From contig CM059587.1 of NCBI GenBank assembly GCA_030407085.1, positions 80,985,001 through 81,049,000 on the forward strand: 64,000 nucleotides of DNA, read 5' to 3'. This document shows, in pieces, positions 26,101 through 37,942 of this stretch (positions within the stretch are counted from its first letter, which is position 1; every line of letters starts with the position of its first letter). The notes below the pieces were generated by a model. That model had not been told where the DNA came from. It saw only the letters and a list, made by a program, of their open reading frames with translations, and made no database searches. A program made the translations under genes and the position numbers. The stretch comes from Trichopria drosophilae (lineage: Eukaryota > Arthropoda > Insecta > Hymenoptera > Diapriidae).

Positions 26101-26939
26101 CTGAAAAAACCACCCTATCTTTTCAAGCATCGTTAAAAATTTGCTATACCATTAGCACCTAATGGAGATTTTTGCTGAGGGACATTATTATATAGAATGA
26201 CTCTTTAAAAAAGAACGCGATGAAAGTCTGTTTTTCCCCTACAGTGCATTATCACTTCCTCCGAATTCAGGAATTACAAGGACTAATCCCGTAATCAATT
26301 ATTACTGCATCCGGCTTACAAATCAAATATTGATAAGGCATCAAATATTGATAATGAAACGTTTTAATACAACAGACTTTGCCCGTTAATACTGAGCTTT
26401 GCACAAAGTATTCGTAATTTCCAGATTCTGAAATTAACAAACTTTAGCATTTCAAGTTTTAAAAACTTCAGAATCGTAGATTTTGTTTGAAAGTATGATA
26501 ATATTCATGGTCTTATATCTCAGGATTTTTAATGAACTCAAAATGAAAATTTAATATCGTGTACTTTTCTCTACCTCTGAAGAGAAATTAGTAATTCCCT
26601 TCGGAACTCGACATTAATAAACGTCATAATTTTATGAAAATGTGCATCCCTGATGAAACAATCTCATTTCCTCTTACTTTGTCATTCTTCACATTAATTT
26701 TAACTATTACGTTTTGAATTTATCCTTTTGTAAGATTTTATTTTGAAAGAAAAACTCGTTAATGTTACAGCTGCATTTTAGATCCTCGTAGTAGTCCGGT
26801 ACTCAAATAATATCTTGATAATAATAACTGTCACCAAATTGACATAATCGAAGAAACTCCTCAACTAAGCTTGCAACACAAAATTGTCACGTCCCAAAGT
26901 GCTTCATCTTTATATTTATGAAAAGTCATCAATTTCCAG
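23128..26939. other. AT-rich intronic DNA
   Basis: No supported gene. Around 25005-25150 lies a patch rich in TCTCG/CGAGA phrases (ACGAGACGAGAAAATTATCTCG, partly self-complementary) that is probably a decayed repeat. At 25265-25320 there are irregular AAATAGTAA repeats. Confidence 0.4.
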
Positions 26940-29900
26940 ACAGGAAGGCGTTATCTATGCATGACTACGATAAGTACTAATTTATTTACGAATCAGACGA
27001 ACTCGGAACTTCGCCCTCCGCTCGTTTCGCTTGAGGCGAGTTCGTATGAGTCACGTGCCATCTGCCTTTCTATTATGACACGAGCAATTTTCCCTTCCGT
27101 TTCTGCCCTCGAGCAACACTTCATCATACCCCGACGTGGTTTACTCTGAGCTTGCGGGAACGCTGGAGCCCACCAAGGTGCGAAGACACAACAAAACTGC
27201 TGGTGGTCTATTCTTCCAATATTGTTCTTCCCACTATTTTCCTTCGGTGTGATATATTTACCATTCACTTAAGGGGTTTAGTGAAAATGACGAAGAAAAA
27301 TTATTGGGGACTCATTCCGTGCACTTGTTATGTCCATCATGAAATATCAGATTGTCAGGTAATGTTGTGATTTGTTCGGTTGGTCTTATTGTTGTGGTTA
27401 TTCATTGTGTCGTTTTTTATACCCTTTTTATTCTCTTCGTGATTTTGTTGATAAAGTTGACAACAAATGGCATTTCAAACTATTTGATGGCTAACTCATC
27501 AATACACAAATGTAGTTGTTTATTATCGCCTAAACCGCAACAATTCAAACTCTGAAATACCATATTAACACCGACATTAAGTCTAAACCCATGTGCTGGA
27601 ATTTTAGGATTACATGGTTAATCATAGTTGACGTAGATCCTTCCTCCAAAAGCGTTGCAGGCAGATATATATCGAATACAGCCAACTTGTCAGATCCAAG
27701 AACTATTGTTCAGCTGAGTAAACTACACTGACATCTCCTCGGGTTGCAACCGCCAGTGGGTGTTGCTGTTAAACTTCCGACAGTCGGCAGCAACGAAGGG
27801 TGAAAGGAAAACATAATGTAGTGTGGTTATAGATATGTGATGCAAAAGGAAATGTCCCGCAGGATATAAATGCGAAATGGGATTTTTATCTAACTGTATG
27901 TACACAATGATGTTTATTTGTTTTCCGAGATGAAAGTTATTTGCAAACATTTATGATTGAAATGGGAGTTGGAATTTTTAGCAGCTAGAATTGATCCTTA
28001 GCGATCGAAGATGCTGTTAGTATGGGCTAATAGAAATATCATATAACTGAATTTTGCCAGACCGTAACTACGTTAAATGGCATGGACCATCTGTTTTTCG
28101 ACTGCTGTATGATATTTTGTGGATGGTACCCCATTGGGTACTTCAGACAGATCCTCCAGTAATAATAAATTTCAATGAGATTCAACTAGGACGGTTCATC
28201 CTATTATTGCAGCTAATTTACAAGATTAATGTTACGCTAACTTATTATTGTGCAAGTATCTCCATCTTCAGGATTATCATTACGTAGATCGTACAAAGGA
28301 GTTATTTAGCATCTTTTTCTGAGGCAGTATTTAATTAGAAATACAAAACGTAACCAATACTGATCCAAAATAGGGATTGTTACGAAAAGCAACATGCTAC
28401 TATGTGCAACATGTGTAAGTCCGTACACACATACCCTGAAAGTGCAAAAATAATATTTCGAAAGTAAACAATGTTAATAAGGGACCATCGTATCAGCTTA
28501 TCCAACGAAAAGAATCAATAACGACCATCCGAACGGCAAATCGGAGGAGAGTGACACGCAGAAAAATGAATAACCCGGAGAAAGAGATGATAGAGGAGAG
28601 GAGAGACAAAAGGAAATGTTTACTCAGTAAGGTACACACTGGCAGCGACAGGAATGTACGCTTCAGCTTACTACAAAGATAGTACGAGTTGTTACTAATT
28701 GGAGGGGTTCCGAGGGGAAACCTTGTTATCTCTTAATTGCCGCGACCCTACTGCTTTGCATCGATGGGGATGAAGAAGGATGGATGCTGCGAGACGGGAG
28801 AACGGGGAAATGAGCATTCGCCCAGTTAGGCAAGGAGAGTGACATTTTCAAAAAAAAATAAAACGCTCTCAGGAAAATGCCGGAAAAGAATTAATAACCT
28901 CATACCCTTCGATCGTTATCGATGCGTGTTTTCAGCCTGCCCGCGGTGTTTTCGCAATGAGGTTTTTCCATGTGAGTTAGTAAACTAACCCTTTTGCAAT
29001 TCCATCCAAGTGCACCAGTCATGAGTAGGGGTCGTGATCAAAGGGTATCTTAAAGTAGTATCGGCTTGAAATATGGTGATTCGACGAAGGAGAGCACGTA
29101 CAACATAGAAAACGTAAAGTTAGTTGAAACTGCATACATTGCCGATATTATTCGTATGATTGACGTGAACAATATATTCCGGCAACGTTGTAGAAGTTTG
29201 ATGTCGTTTTGTACTTGACTGCTCATATTCGGGAAGCTTTTCCATTTACGTTGCTTTGAACTTGGAATGTGATTATTGAAACATGTAATCAACTATGTTG
29301 ATTCTCTTACACTCATCAGCAGAAGAGTTGATGGGATATAGGTAAATTAAAATCTCTAAACTGTAAATCTGATGAACAATTTTCCACGAGACAGGATGTT
29401 AGTGCAACAAAGCAATGCAGGAAAAGATAGGCCAATGCCATGAAATTTGCATGCTATGAACGTTTCTATCGAAATCAATGGAAATTAGCATGACTGTAAC
29501 TCACCATCGTCATTCATCGGAATAATCAGGGAGGCAGTAAGATAAATACTGTGATTAGTAATTACAGTAACGCCTTGGCGCCACCGTCGCGCTTAGCGTA
29601 GTGCAGGACGGTCGGTAACGAAGGGGTGCCGAGCAATTATTTCAAATTCAGTAAACTCGAATGGTGAACACGTCCGATTGATTATTATCGCAAACGAGCA
29701 GCGTTCGTGCTCGGCAAACGAGGGTGTTTCGAGCGGCTATATCAAGGGCTCCGAGACGAAAGAAAAATTCCGCGTTTCCCCTGAATCGAAAACGAAAGTT
29801 AACCGTCTGCTGCGAACGTTTCCCGGTTTCCTAGAGCTTTATTTGACCTCAAGCGATTTTGCTAACTTTTAATCAAAAGCAACCTTACGCACCGGTGAGC

Positions 29901-31100
29901 ACTTTATAAGGTTTCTGTTGATAATTACTAATGAACTACTAATCTGGTCTAACCTCGTAATATTGAACCCTTGATGAACATCCAATGTAAACTTCAAATG
30001 GTTGTTTTTTCGTCTGACTAATGAACAATAGGTGAATGCTGCTAACGCGGTTGAACCCCTGCCACAGGAATGCTGACACGTGGGCGTCACGTGGCTGAAG
30101 TCAAGTAGAAGAAAATAACGAAGCAATGACGTAGTTATATACCAATTTCATCGAGCATAACGAAATTTTAAAATCGAGAGAAAATACGATTATCTGATTT
30201 TATGTATTCAGGATGACATTATTGAAAACTGGAAAATACTTGGATAATGATGGGATACAACTTATGTTGGATCATGTGGACATCATACCTTCAAAGTGAA
30301 TCTATTCTTTGATTATCCGAATTGAGTTCAGCTCTGAAAAATCTTAATTAAAGGTTTACTTTTCAAAAATCACGATTTCTTCACAAATCAGAAAAAATAA
30401 AACAAAGTCTAAATTCCAAGAGACCTAGAGCTATGGATTTATTCGAGATTCCGTGCACGAAGGGAATCCGTGGAAGGAGTCGTAACGAGTTCTATTATCG
30501 GGGGCTCGTCGTCATGAGTCAGTCGTTGGACTCGAGTCGATTCAAGTCGATTTCGTCAGTACAGACCCTCGGTCGGGTCCGACATGGAGTTTCGCACCGA
30601 GCCTTTCCGCGTATCTCGCGGCTGTCGGGATTCCCAGGAGCTTTACGACTCATTGTTATGCACCGCTACGACGGCGCGCTAACGACATCCCACCAGGGCT
30701 TACGCAACCCCACTCTGGATGCACATTACATTTTCAGATCCGGATCGTGGACTTTCAGCCGAAATCGAACTTGAAATCGGCAGTATGCCGTTCACGGTCT
30801 GACAATTTAGCTTCGCACGAAATATTGTGTGTATGTTGTATACATATAAGTAGATCCTATAAATGCATATTGTATCTATATTGGAGGGTCTTATCTCATT
30901 AACGAAAAGTAGCTTAGATGGGATGTTTTCCAATGACATGAAAATATCTGGAAATAAAGGTCTTTTACGATTCTCTTGAATGACTGACGTCGATGTGATA
31001 GCGGATTGAATACCTAACGATATAAACTTCGACAAAATTCGTTTATCTCCCAACTGAAACGTCTTTCGATAATCTTAATCCTAAGGAAGTGAATAAGGTA
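26940..31100. other. Extended higher-complexity intronic segment, candidate enhancer cluster
   Basis: About 4 kb in which AT content falls and sequence complexity rises repeatedly (26950-27260, 28490-29050, 29560-29880, 30430-30790). Open frames here (for example + 30433-30774, - 30700-31053, + 26961-27149) overlap on both strands, lack domains and lack splice support, so I do not call genes. The segment includes a CACGTG pair. It may hold regulatory elements for cholinergic expression, but that is inference from composition and position. Confidence 0.35.
30077..30093. promoter_or_regulatory. Paired CACGTG E-boxes
   Basis: Two perfect CACGTG palindromes (30077-30082 and 30088-30093) separated by five bases, in the context GACACGTGGGCGTCACGTGG. 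They match the site for Myc/Max, USF or CLOCK-type bHLH dimers. The close pair is unlikely by chance in AT-rich DNA, but activity is untested. Confidence 0.4.
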
Positions 31101-32524
31101 TGAGTTTGGAATAATGCCTTTGAATATACAATAGGAATATATAGTCTGGATAGGTAAATTTCACGCAAATGAGAATAATTCAATTCAATCTTGGTATCTA
31201 GATGACCTTCTAAGTCCAGAAAATTTAGACACTTGCTGATGTTGTGGCTATGGGTTGTTATAGTACTGAGTAGATGAATCTGGAATAAACATAGCTGATG
31301 ATGTAAGATTGATGTATGGATGTTAGAATAAGTTTATTAAGCAAGCTGTTAGTGAATAAGATTCCAGATTATTTTTATTCTAGTTTGCAATTGCTGGGAC
31401 GAGATACCGTAGCCTATAGAAACATTATTACGTCAACTCTTAAGTATCCGGTGTGCTCGACAAATGCAATGGTACAATGCTCCTATTTTGTGGCAAAAAT
31501 ATTCATTATGTTACCTCTATACATCAGGAAGCTTATTCACTATCCAAATAAAATTGCCAACGCTCTAAAAAACTATTATTTCACCCATCAATGTCAACCT
31601 AATTTAACGTAATATGTATTCCGCTTAGTTGATCATGCTGTCAATTTTGGTACTTTTTTTGTATCAGTTTTGGTACTTTAAAGCGTTTTTATGCGGGATA
31701 TTGAGTATGTGTACGGTTTCCGTTTTTTTTTCATTTTATATTCTGGATGAGTCTGTTTATGTAATTCACGGGTCAGTCTGCAAAACATCATAAGCTGTGA
31801 CTCGTTCTTGGCTTGGATGAATTTGTACTAAGTATAAAGACGATATTATTATTATTATTATTATTATTGAAGATTTTTAGTTATCAATCATCTGATAAAT
31901 GGTGAATTCGAACCCATTTTCTACCTCCTTTCAAACAGATCTAAAAAGGAAGTTTCTTTAATCATCTTGCTAATAAATTTTATGTAAAATTATTGATTTT
32001 ATACAATTGACCATTGTTGTCGATATTGTCTGGATGTGTGATTAAAGTACTTTGCTTCATTCCCGGGTTTTATTTATAGAACATACCAGTACGTTTACAT
32101 ATACAATCGATTCTGTCATCAGCTTATTCAATCCTATAAATCCCGAAGTTTAATTAAAGGAAAGTAGAAATGAGGATCTAATTACTTATTATGCAGAAGT
32201 GTGGTCAAAAGAATATTTCAGTACAATTTTCTTTTTAGACACAATTAGGTTATGCTCGCAAAATGTTTTCGCAATTAAAAATATGAATAAAGAGAAAAAA
32301 TTTACAAGACACCATCTGATGAACATGTATAGAAACAATCAGGAAAAATTGTGTAGATTGAGAATCTCCATAAAAAAAAAGAAAAATGCGAATAACAAAA
32401 ATATCGTTAGCCACATTCCAGAAGACAAAATACTAACCATCGTAGAGGAAATTAATAATTTTTATGCACAAAATAGACTAACATTTACGTCAGATTCCGA
32501 AATAAAAATGATATTCTTCCCAGG
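31101..32524. other. AT-rich intronic DNA with an ATT microsatellite
   Basis: No supported gene. (ATT)n runs at 31844-31868. A 122-codon lysine- and asparagine-rich frame (32199-32567) begins in plain AT-rich sequence, runs into the following repeat and has no recognisable domain; it could be a decayed element fragment. Confidence 0.4.
31844..31868. repeat. (ATT)n microsatellite
   Basis: About eight ATT triplets in tandem. Confidence 0.95.
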
Positions 32525-32722
32525 TTTTTTTGTATATCGGATTTTTGACTGCCGGCTTTTCTACTGACGGCTTTATGACTGTCGGTTTTTTGACCTGCCG
32601 GTTTTTCGACCCACACCCGGCAAGTCCGCTTGTCGATGTATTGTTGCTTTTTAACAGTCGTTCAACTGTTGGTTCTTTTACTTGTCGGTTGTGTGATTTG
32701 TCGCTTTTTCGACCCGCACCCA
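32525..32722 (-). mobile_element. Solo arm of an FB-like element (TGTCGG iterons)
   Basis: Built of iterated phrases such as TGACTGCCGGCTTTTC, ATGACTGTCGGTTTTTTGAC and CTTGTCGGTTGTGTGATTTG, about 15 bp apart. It ends in TTTTCGACCCGCACC, the same terminus as the foldback at 62360-62740. Only one orientation of iteron is present, so this is a single arm without its inverted partner. Open frames crossing it on either strand are produced by the iterons. Confidence 0.65.
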
Positions 32723-33407
32723 ACTTTTCAACATTTTTAAAGTAGAATTTTGTTTTGCGGCACAAAATTATTATAATCCCTAGAACACGAACTATTGTAA
32801 ATTCCAAGCTATAATTAAAGCATGTTGTAATAATATAACCTAAATTTTACGAATCGCATATAAGCAATGAAATAATGCCGTGCCGAAATTTACCTGGGAG
32901 CTATTAAATATACAAAATACAAATCCAATTCTACAACATGAGCAATAAAGAGTCGAGATCGCTCCTAGCGGCGACTAATGTAACTATGTCGCAAGCAGAC
33001 TTACGGGTACAATTTAATATCGTAACTTGGTTAAATGGTGAAACTAATCCTGTTCCAGATACTTAAAATATTGTACTCATTATTATATATATAATAGTCA
33101 TAATAATAATCATTTTAGTATATTTTTTCGTATAACTCATTTCTCTCCATGAATATATTGGATTTTCCGTCATAAACAGTCGAAAATCGAATAAATCTTA
33201 CAAACAATTGTTTGCAGCATTTAAGACCGGTCTGTAATGGCAAAAATAGAGACAGTGCTTAACAAAAATCGTTCCGTGCAGAATTATTGTCGTTACACTT
33301 CTAATATGTTGGATACTAAGTGTATAGACAATTCGTTGATGGGTTGTTACGCCACCTAGTGGTTCCCCAAGTAACTCTTCTTTAAAAACACTGTTATTTA
33401 CTTATGG
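32723..33407. other. AT-rich intronic DNA
   Basis: Contains GAGATCGCTCCTAGCGGCG (32955-32973), which recurs in reverse at 56105 (see there), and a CTCF-like motif at 33351. No gene. Confidence 0.35.
33351..33362 (-). promoter_or_regulatory. CTCF-like motif
   Basis: GCCACCTAGTGG reads CCACTAGGTGGC on the minus strand, a perfect match to the CTCF core CCASYAGRKGGC. The flank GTTACGCCACCTAGTGGTTC is shared with the site at 34321, so both may sit in copies of one repeat. Confidence 0.4.
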
Positions 33408-34015
33408 AAAAGCCCTGGTAGAGATTTACTGGTGGAACTAACCATTATTCTACTGTTCGGTAGAGTCTCGGTAGAAATATACAAGAATTCTAGATGAAAA
33501 CCCGCTATAGACCACTAACATATATTTAGAGTGACACAAACTGAAAATATCATATTAAATTTGTATAATAGGTAATGATCAATCGATTCGACAAAATGAG
33601 CAGGTGTAAATGTAAAAAATTTATATTTCGAAATGAAGCTTTGATCTTTACAACAGCATTGTAAACAATCGCGACAGCATGTGCAGGCGAATCAGCTGAG
33701 AGCAAGCCGCCATATTGGGCGTTCGATCGAAAGGTATTCGAGATTCTCGATTCGAGCCGAGGTCGATAAGTTGTAGGAGCTTGTCGCACTCATGTTAAAC
33801 TATATTAGCTGTCTCAATGTCTCGCGTCTCGGTAGATTTACGCCAGAATTCGTATCATTTTTAGTGGGATTTCTACCCGTATTATAGAGCTAGTTTCTAG
33901 CCAGATCATCAAAATCTAGGATAATTCTGGGCAGATTTTCGTAACCATCTCTACCTGGGAATATTCCTTTGAATTTGAGTTGTCTGCACCTACATCGGCA
34001 AATGTCAATAAATGT
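33408..34015. other. Possible degraded inverted-repeat element with GGTAGA phrases
   Basis: CCCTGGTAGAGATTTACTGG (33411) and, near the other side, CCATCTCTACCTGGGA (33946-33961) are inverted. GTCTCGGTAGA recurs at 33465 and 33826. It may be an old composite MITE of ~550 bp. Boundaries are unsure and no gene is supported. Confidence 0.35.
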
Positions 34016-34136
34016 ACAACAGTCCCTCTCCTAATTCACGCGGTTGGTTTTTAGAAAATGCCGGCCCTCTCCCAATTCACTTTCACTCCAACGGGGGAGT
34101 GAATTAGGACGAGATGAATTTGGACAGGGACTACTG
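34016..34136. mobile_element. Short palindromic MITE
   Basis: The left end CAACAGTCCCTCTCCTAATT is mirrored by AATTTGGACAGGGACTACTG at the right, and the centre repeats CCAATTCAC with its complement GTGAATTAGG. The left flank is TA; the right flank CA may be a mutated TA. About 121 bp, no coding capacity. Confidence 0.7.
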
Positions 34137-34320
34137 CATGATGTTTTTCGAATATCGTAAGACACACGTGTATTTATTCAAATTCGGTTTAGTCAGTCAT
34201 TATATTCGATTTTGAATATTCATACAATCGGTTAAATCTTACAAGGAGATCTTTTGGGATGATGCAAATTCACTTATACCTATTGACTATCATATCTTCA
34301 ATTTATTTATGGATTATTGC

Positions 34321-34332
34321 GCCACCTAGTGG
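34321..34332 (-). promoter_or_regulatory. CTCF-like motif
   Basis: TTGCGCCACCTAGTGGTCC contains CCACTAGGTGGCGC on the minus strand, a perfect CTCF-core match including the 3' GC. See the partner at 33351. Confidence 0.4.
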
Positions 34333-34439
34333 TCCTCATCTAATTTTAATTTTTAAAAATGTTTTTCATATTGAATGGATTTTGAATATTCGTACAAATC
34401 TTAGAGGCGAAGCTTTTGTGAAGCTTTTGTCAAAGGCTT

Positions 34440-34850
34440 TTTTGCTTGATGTCACGTACCTACGACAAGGTTCGTTGCAAGAGTTCGCCCACGCACGTCA
34501 TGTTTTTTAAGTCATTGTGTGCACGCCTCGAGTGCACTGGGGGACCCTTCGAAAATCGGGGAGACATCGTGCAAACCGAGGAAAGCAGACAAATTGGCAA
34601 ACAGCGGCGGTGCTGTGTAGTCGGGTGGAGCAATTACGGATTTTGCGTGCGAGAGAGCTCGACGCGTGCAACTTCGGACTCTCTAGGGTTTGGGATGTTT
34701 GAGTCACCGGCGATTCTAAAGCTCGCACATAGAGCCACGAATAAACGAACCGAGTCACATGCGCTTCGCTACTCGAATTTGAAAAATTGCAGTAATTGCG
34801 AGGTGGCCCAAGGAACATGCCGCTTCATTACTATTCTAGAATAGCCTCCA
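34440..34850. other. GC-rich intronic island with open frames on both strands
   Basis: Frames of 132 (+, 34446-34844) and 103 (-, 34507-34818) codons overlap in this CpG-containing island. Neither shows a domain, hydrophobic pattern or splice context that I recognise, and the two compete for the same bases. High GC alone explains them. I read the island as a candidate conserved non-coding element. Confidence 0.3.
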
Positions 34851-35529
34851 CTAAATTAATGAACTCCCATTACCTTTACGCTCCGCATCCGTACCAATTT
34901 TTTTTTACAACGGCCTAAAATGGAGGAGCGTTTTCGCCGTTAAGAGGATTATGACGAAATTGTTATGAGGGTCAGAAATGCCAGGAATTTATTCTTGAAA
35001 GTAATTAAGCTTTGAGAAAGGTGCTTTAAGTTCATCCGATTATAGACAATTAATCAATTATTCAAGTGTTGGGCTGGAGGGGAAGGGTTAAAAATTGATT
35101 AATTTATTCGATTCAAGAGGATTGTCTGCTTATGAAACTTTTATTTTCTTTGTTGAGCTGGAAGGAAATTGTTGGGGTGTAGTGAATTCAGGTTATAGTG
35201 GAAATCCTTTAGTCCAAGATTGGAATTCATAATTGATAAAGATTATACGAAACCATTATATTGGCAACTTTAAATTATATGTTGAACCTCTAGGTGGAGT
35301 TCCGCCTCGATAGCAATATCGCATGCAGATTTGTCCAAGTGGCTAACTATCGATTCTAAGATTTAAGTCATGATTGATTCAAATTATTGATTGATTTAAA
35401 TTACACTTCTGTGAAGGAAATTACATTTCTGTAAATAATATCACAGTAGAAAAAAAAGATGGAGATCTTCACGTAACAAAAAGTGTCTTTGATATATTTG
35501 TACAAGTTCACATTAGAAAATAAACAATA
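34851..35529. other. AT-rich intronic DNA
   Basis: No gene, RNA gene or repeat that I can support. Confidence 0.35.
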
Positions 35530-35652
35530 CACACGGAAAAAAATCTTCAGAGGATACAGCCAGAAATATGGTTACTTCTGGCAAAAATATGGCTGGATTT
35601 ACCATATTATGGCTGGAGTAACTATATTTCTGGCTGTACTCTCCGTACATTT
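35530..35652. mobile_element. Palindromic MITE (GGATACAGCCAGAAATATGG arms)
   Basis: ACAGCCAGAAATATGGTTAC on the left mirrors GTAACTATATTTCTGGCTGT on the right, with TATGGCTGG phrases around the centre near 35605. The outer left end CACACGGAAAAAAATCTT resembles other CAC-A-rich MITE ends in the window. The next MITE starts only ~15 bp later. Confidence 0.75.
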
Positions 35653-35666
35653 CTTTCACTACACTA

Positions 35667-35930
35667 CAGTAGAGTCTCGATATATTTACGTCTGACTATA
35701 TTTACGTCCAAGCATGTTTGCCCAGTTCCGTCACGTTATATTTGTCTGCCGCCGCTCCCTTTTTCCCCACCTTGAGCGCTGGGGCCTCAGGAAGGGCCTG
35801 CTATGACGTCACGATGGTAACAGGACTGAGGAGAGTGGGACAAGCGGCACTCCCCTTCTTTTGACAAATATAAGGAGACGAGCGAGGGAAGGCGAGGAAC
35901 CGACCCGGCAAACATACCGGGACTCTACTG
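35667..35930. mobile_element. Intact mariner-like MITE, 264 bp, TA duplication
   Basis: Inverted ends CAGTAGAGTCTCGATATATT and AACATACCGGGACTCTACTG, flanked by TA (35665-35666, 35931-35932). The interior includes GCTGGGGCCTCAGGAAGGGC and CTCCCCTTCTTTTGAC. It is homologous to the split element at 9007-10933 but has no tandem array. No transposase, so non-autonomous. Confidence 0.9.
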
Positions 35931-36813
35931 TACCTAACGAGACTATAAGTAAAAAAAATAGAAAAATAGTATACGTACTACTATGTGAAACGTTTATTCA
36001 ATTTAGTTAATTATAGTTAGTATTTAATTATCTAATTAAAAAAAGTATTTAAACACCAACATTTATTAATCAAGATATAAAAGGCTAATTATTGATATAT
36101 ATTTTATTACGTGCTTTTCAAGTATTTAAACTTTATATTCAGAAGGAATACATAAATGCGACTAATTCATTTTTGCATGTCATATCCGATTAGTGGTCAT
36201 CGCAATATCTTTTAGTTGAACAGCAATCCAATCACGTCGAGAATATTTGAAATTGCGAGTTTGTGCCCTAGATAAATTTAACTTGCGAGAATCCCCAATT
36301 AAATTATAAATGATTTTATAGAATCAGTTCGATTTTTGCCTTCCTTGTATAAGAAGATTGGAATTTAATTACATTTTGGGGTTAAGTTTAAAATGAGTCA
36401 TAACTCGGTCATTCCTTCACAAATTTGAATACTTAAATCACTTCCTTAGTGTTTCGATTCGTATTGTGAATAAATTAAAAATTTTAATTATTTTTTGGGA
36501 ACCTATAATTAATATGAATTATTAATACACTTTTTATAATAACATGTCTAATTCATCTTTTAAAACATTACATTCAAGATGTAAAGGAATGATGACGAAT
36601 AACGATTGCATGTGTTTAACTTTTTATCTGTACAACACAATTTATATATAAATTAGTAAGTTTTTATAAATTAGTTATTCTTAGACTTATTTAATTGTTT
36701 TGTTTTGTATAAAATGTAGCAAGAAATTCTTCTCAATTCCCTCTTGACGAATTTCAACTCGAGCGAGTAAAAATTGAGTAACTCTAGAAAAACATCAAAT
36801 TGTCACTATTTAA

Positions 36814-36895
36814 CCCTCCTGAGCCCGAGTTTTTCTTTTCCCATATGTAAACAATGTAGTTTGGATGACTATACTCGTCCTTCTGCATAGGAGGG
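36814..36895. mobile_element. Tiny piggyBac-like MITE with TTAA duplication
   Basis: CCCTCCTGAGCCCGAGT at the left and GCATAGGAGGG at the right are inverted, each abutting TTAA (36810-36813 and 36896-36899). TTAA target sites and CCC/GGG ends are diagnostic of the piggyBac superfamily. The 82-bp element is non-autonomous. Confidence 0.8.
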
Positions 36896-36983
36896 TTAAA
36901 ACTAAACTTTTTGTTATTTCACTCGTTATTCATAAGAGCGATTTACACACCATTCAATTTAATTTGTTGAATCTTTTTAATAA

Positions 36984-37278
36984 CACAGGACCACAACATT
37001 TTTTTTTTGCGAGATAACATGAACCAGAGGTAGTGGACTATATATTTTTGGCCGCTGACAACGAATTTGTTACCCAAATTGACCTATCACGTCTGGATTT
37101 TAAGATATCTTATCCGAAAAATAAGTCTTTTTGGCAATTTAAGGTTAGGATATGTAAAATATCTGACGTCGCGGGTCAAATTGGACAACTATTTCACTTT
37201 CAGCGACCAACAATCTATAAGATCCAGTACCTCTGATGCAAGTTATCTACCGTAAAAAATTGTTTTACAGTCCTATGT
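36984..37278. mobile_element. Palindromic MITE, copy 1 of a tandem pair
   Basis: Ends CACAGGACCACAA and TTACAGTCCTATGT are inverted. Long arms follow: GAACCAGAGGTAGTGGA pairs with TCCAGTACCTCTGATGC, and TTGGCCGCTGAC pairs with TTTCAGCGACCAA. Frames at 37033-37255 lie within the palindrome and are not genes. A homologous copy starts 35 bp downstream. Confidence 0.8.
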
Positions 37279-37313
37279 AATTAATCACTGAAAAGTACTT
37301 CTAGAAAAACTAA

Positions 37314-37614
37314 CACAAGACTGCGCCACTTTTTTTTTTTGACACAACTTGAAACACTGAAGTGGAAGATCTTATAGATTTTTGGTCGTTGAAAACGAAT
37401 TCGTTGTCCAATGTAACTCAATTCAGATTTTTACATATCCTAAACTTAAATTGCCAATAAGGATATTTTTGAATATTTTTCGGAGCATATCGTAAAATCT
37501 TGACATGATGGGTCAACTCGAACAACGGCTTCGTTTTCAGCGCCTAAAAATACATAAAATTCACTATTTCTGATTCGAGTTATCTCTAAACAAATTTGTA
37601 TTGCGGTCCTGTGT
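37314..37614. mobile_element. Palindromic MITE, copy 2 of a tandem pair
   Basis: It has the same plan as the preceding element: CACAAGACTGCG at the left, GCGGTCCTGTGT at the right, with inner GGTCGTTGAAAACGAA and TTCGTTTTCAGCGCC. Arms are diverged from copy 1, so the pair is old or represents independent insertions. Confidence 0.8.
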
Positions 37615-37942
37615 AATCTGTAGCTAATTAGCCAACAATTAGTTTATTGTCTAATGCACTACTATTCGCGGTATACTACGTAGAGGTAAAAGTCTAATTA
37701 ACAATTTTAGACACCAATTGACATGGAAACAGGAAAAAAATACTACAAATTACAAAAAGTTCAGCAGTAAAAAAATTCAGCCTGACCATTTAGGCATTGA
37801 ATCGTGATATAAATATTATCTATTCATGCCTTCAAAATGTTATTAACAACTAATTATTCTAAGAGTCGAATAACGTTCTCCTACATGTAGTACTCATACA
37901 AACAAGTAATGTATAAATCTATTATACATATTTGCCAATGTT

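Noticed and set aside
27352..27555. Hydrophobic 67-codon frame as a possible transporter (VAChT) fragment
   Set aside because: Hydrophobicity comes from T-rich DNA; none of the conserved transporter motifs are present.
30433..30774. 113-codon + frame
   Set aside because: No family resemblance and no splice support; it overlaps another frame on the minus strand.
32199..32567. 122-codon Lys/Asn-rich + frame
   Set aside because: AT-driven composition and it runs into an FB-like repeat arm; no transposase or gag motif recognised.
34446..34844. 132-codon + frame and 103-codon - frame on the same bases
   Set aside because: Mutually overlapping frames in a GC-rich block, with no recognisable family; composition explains them.
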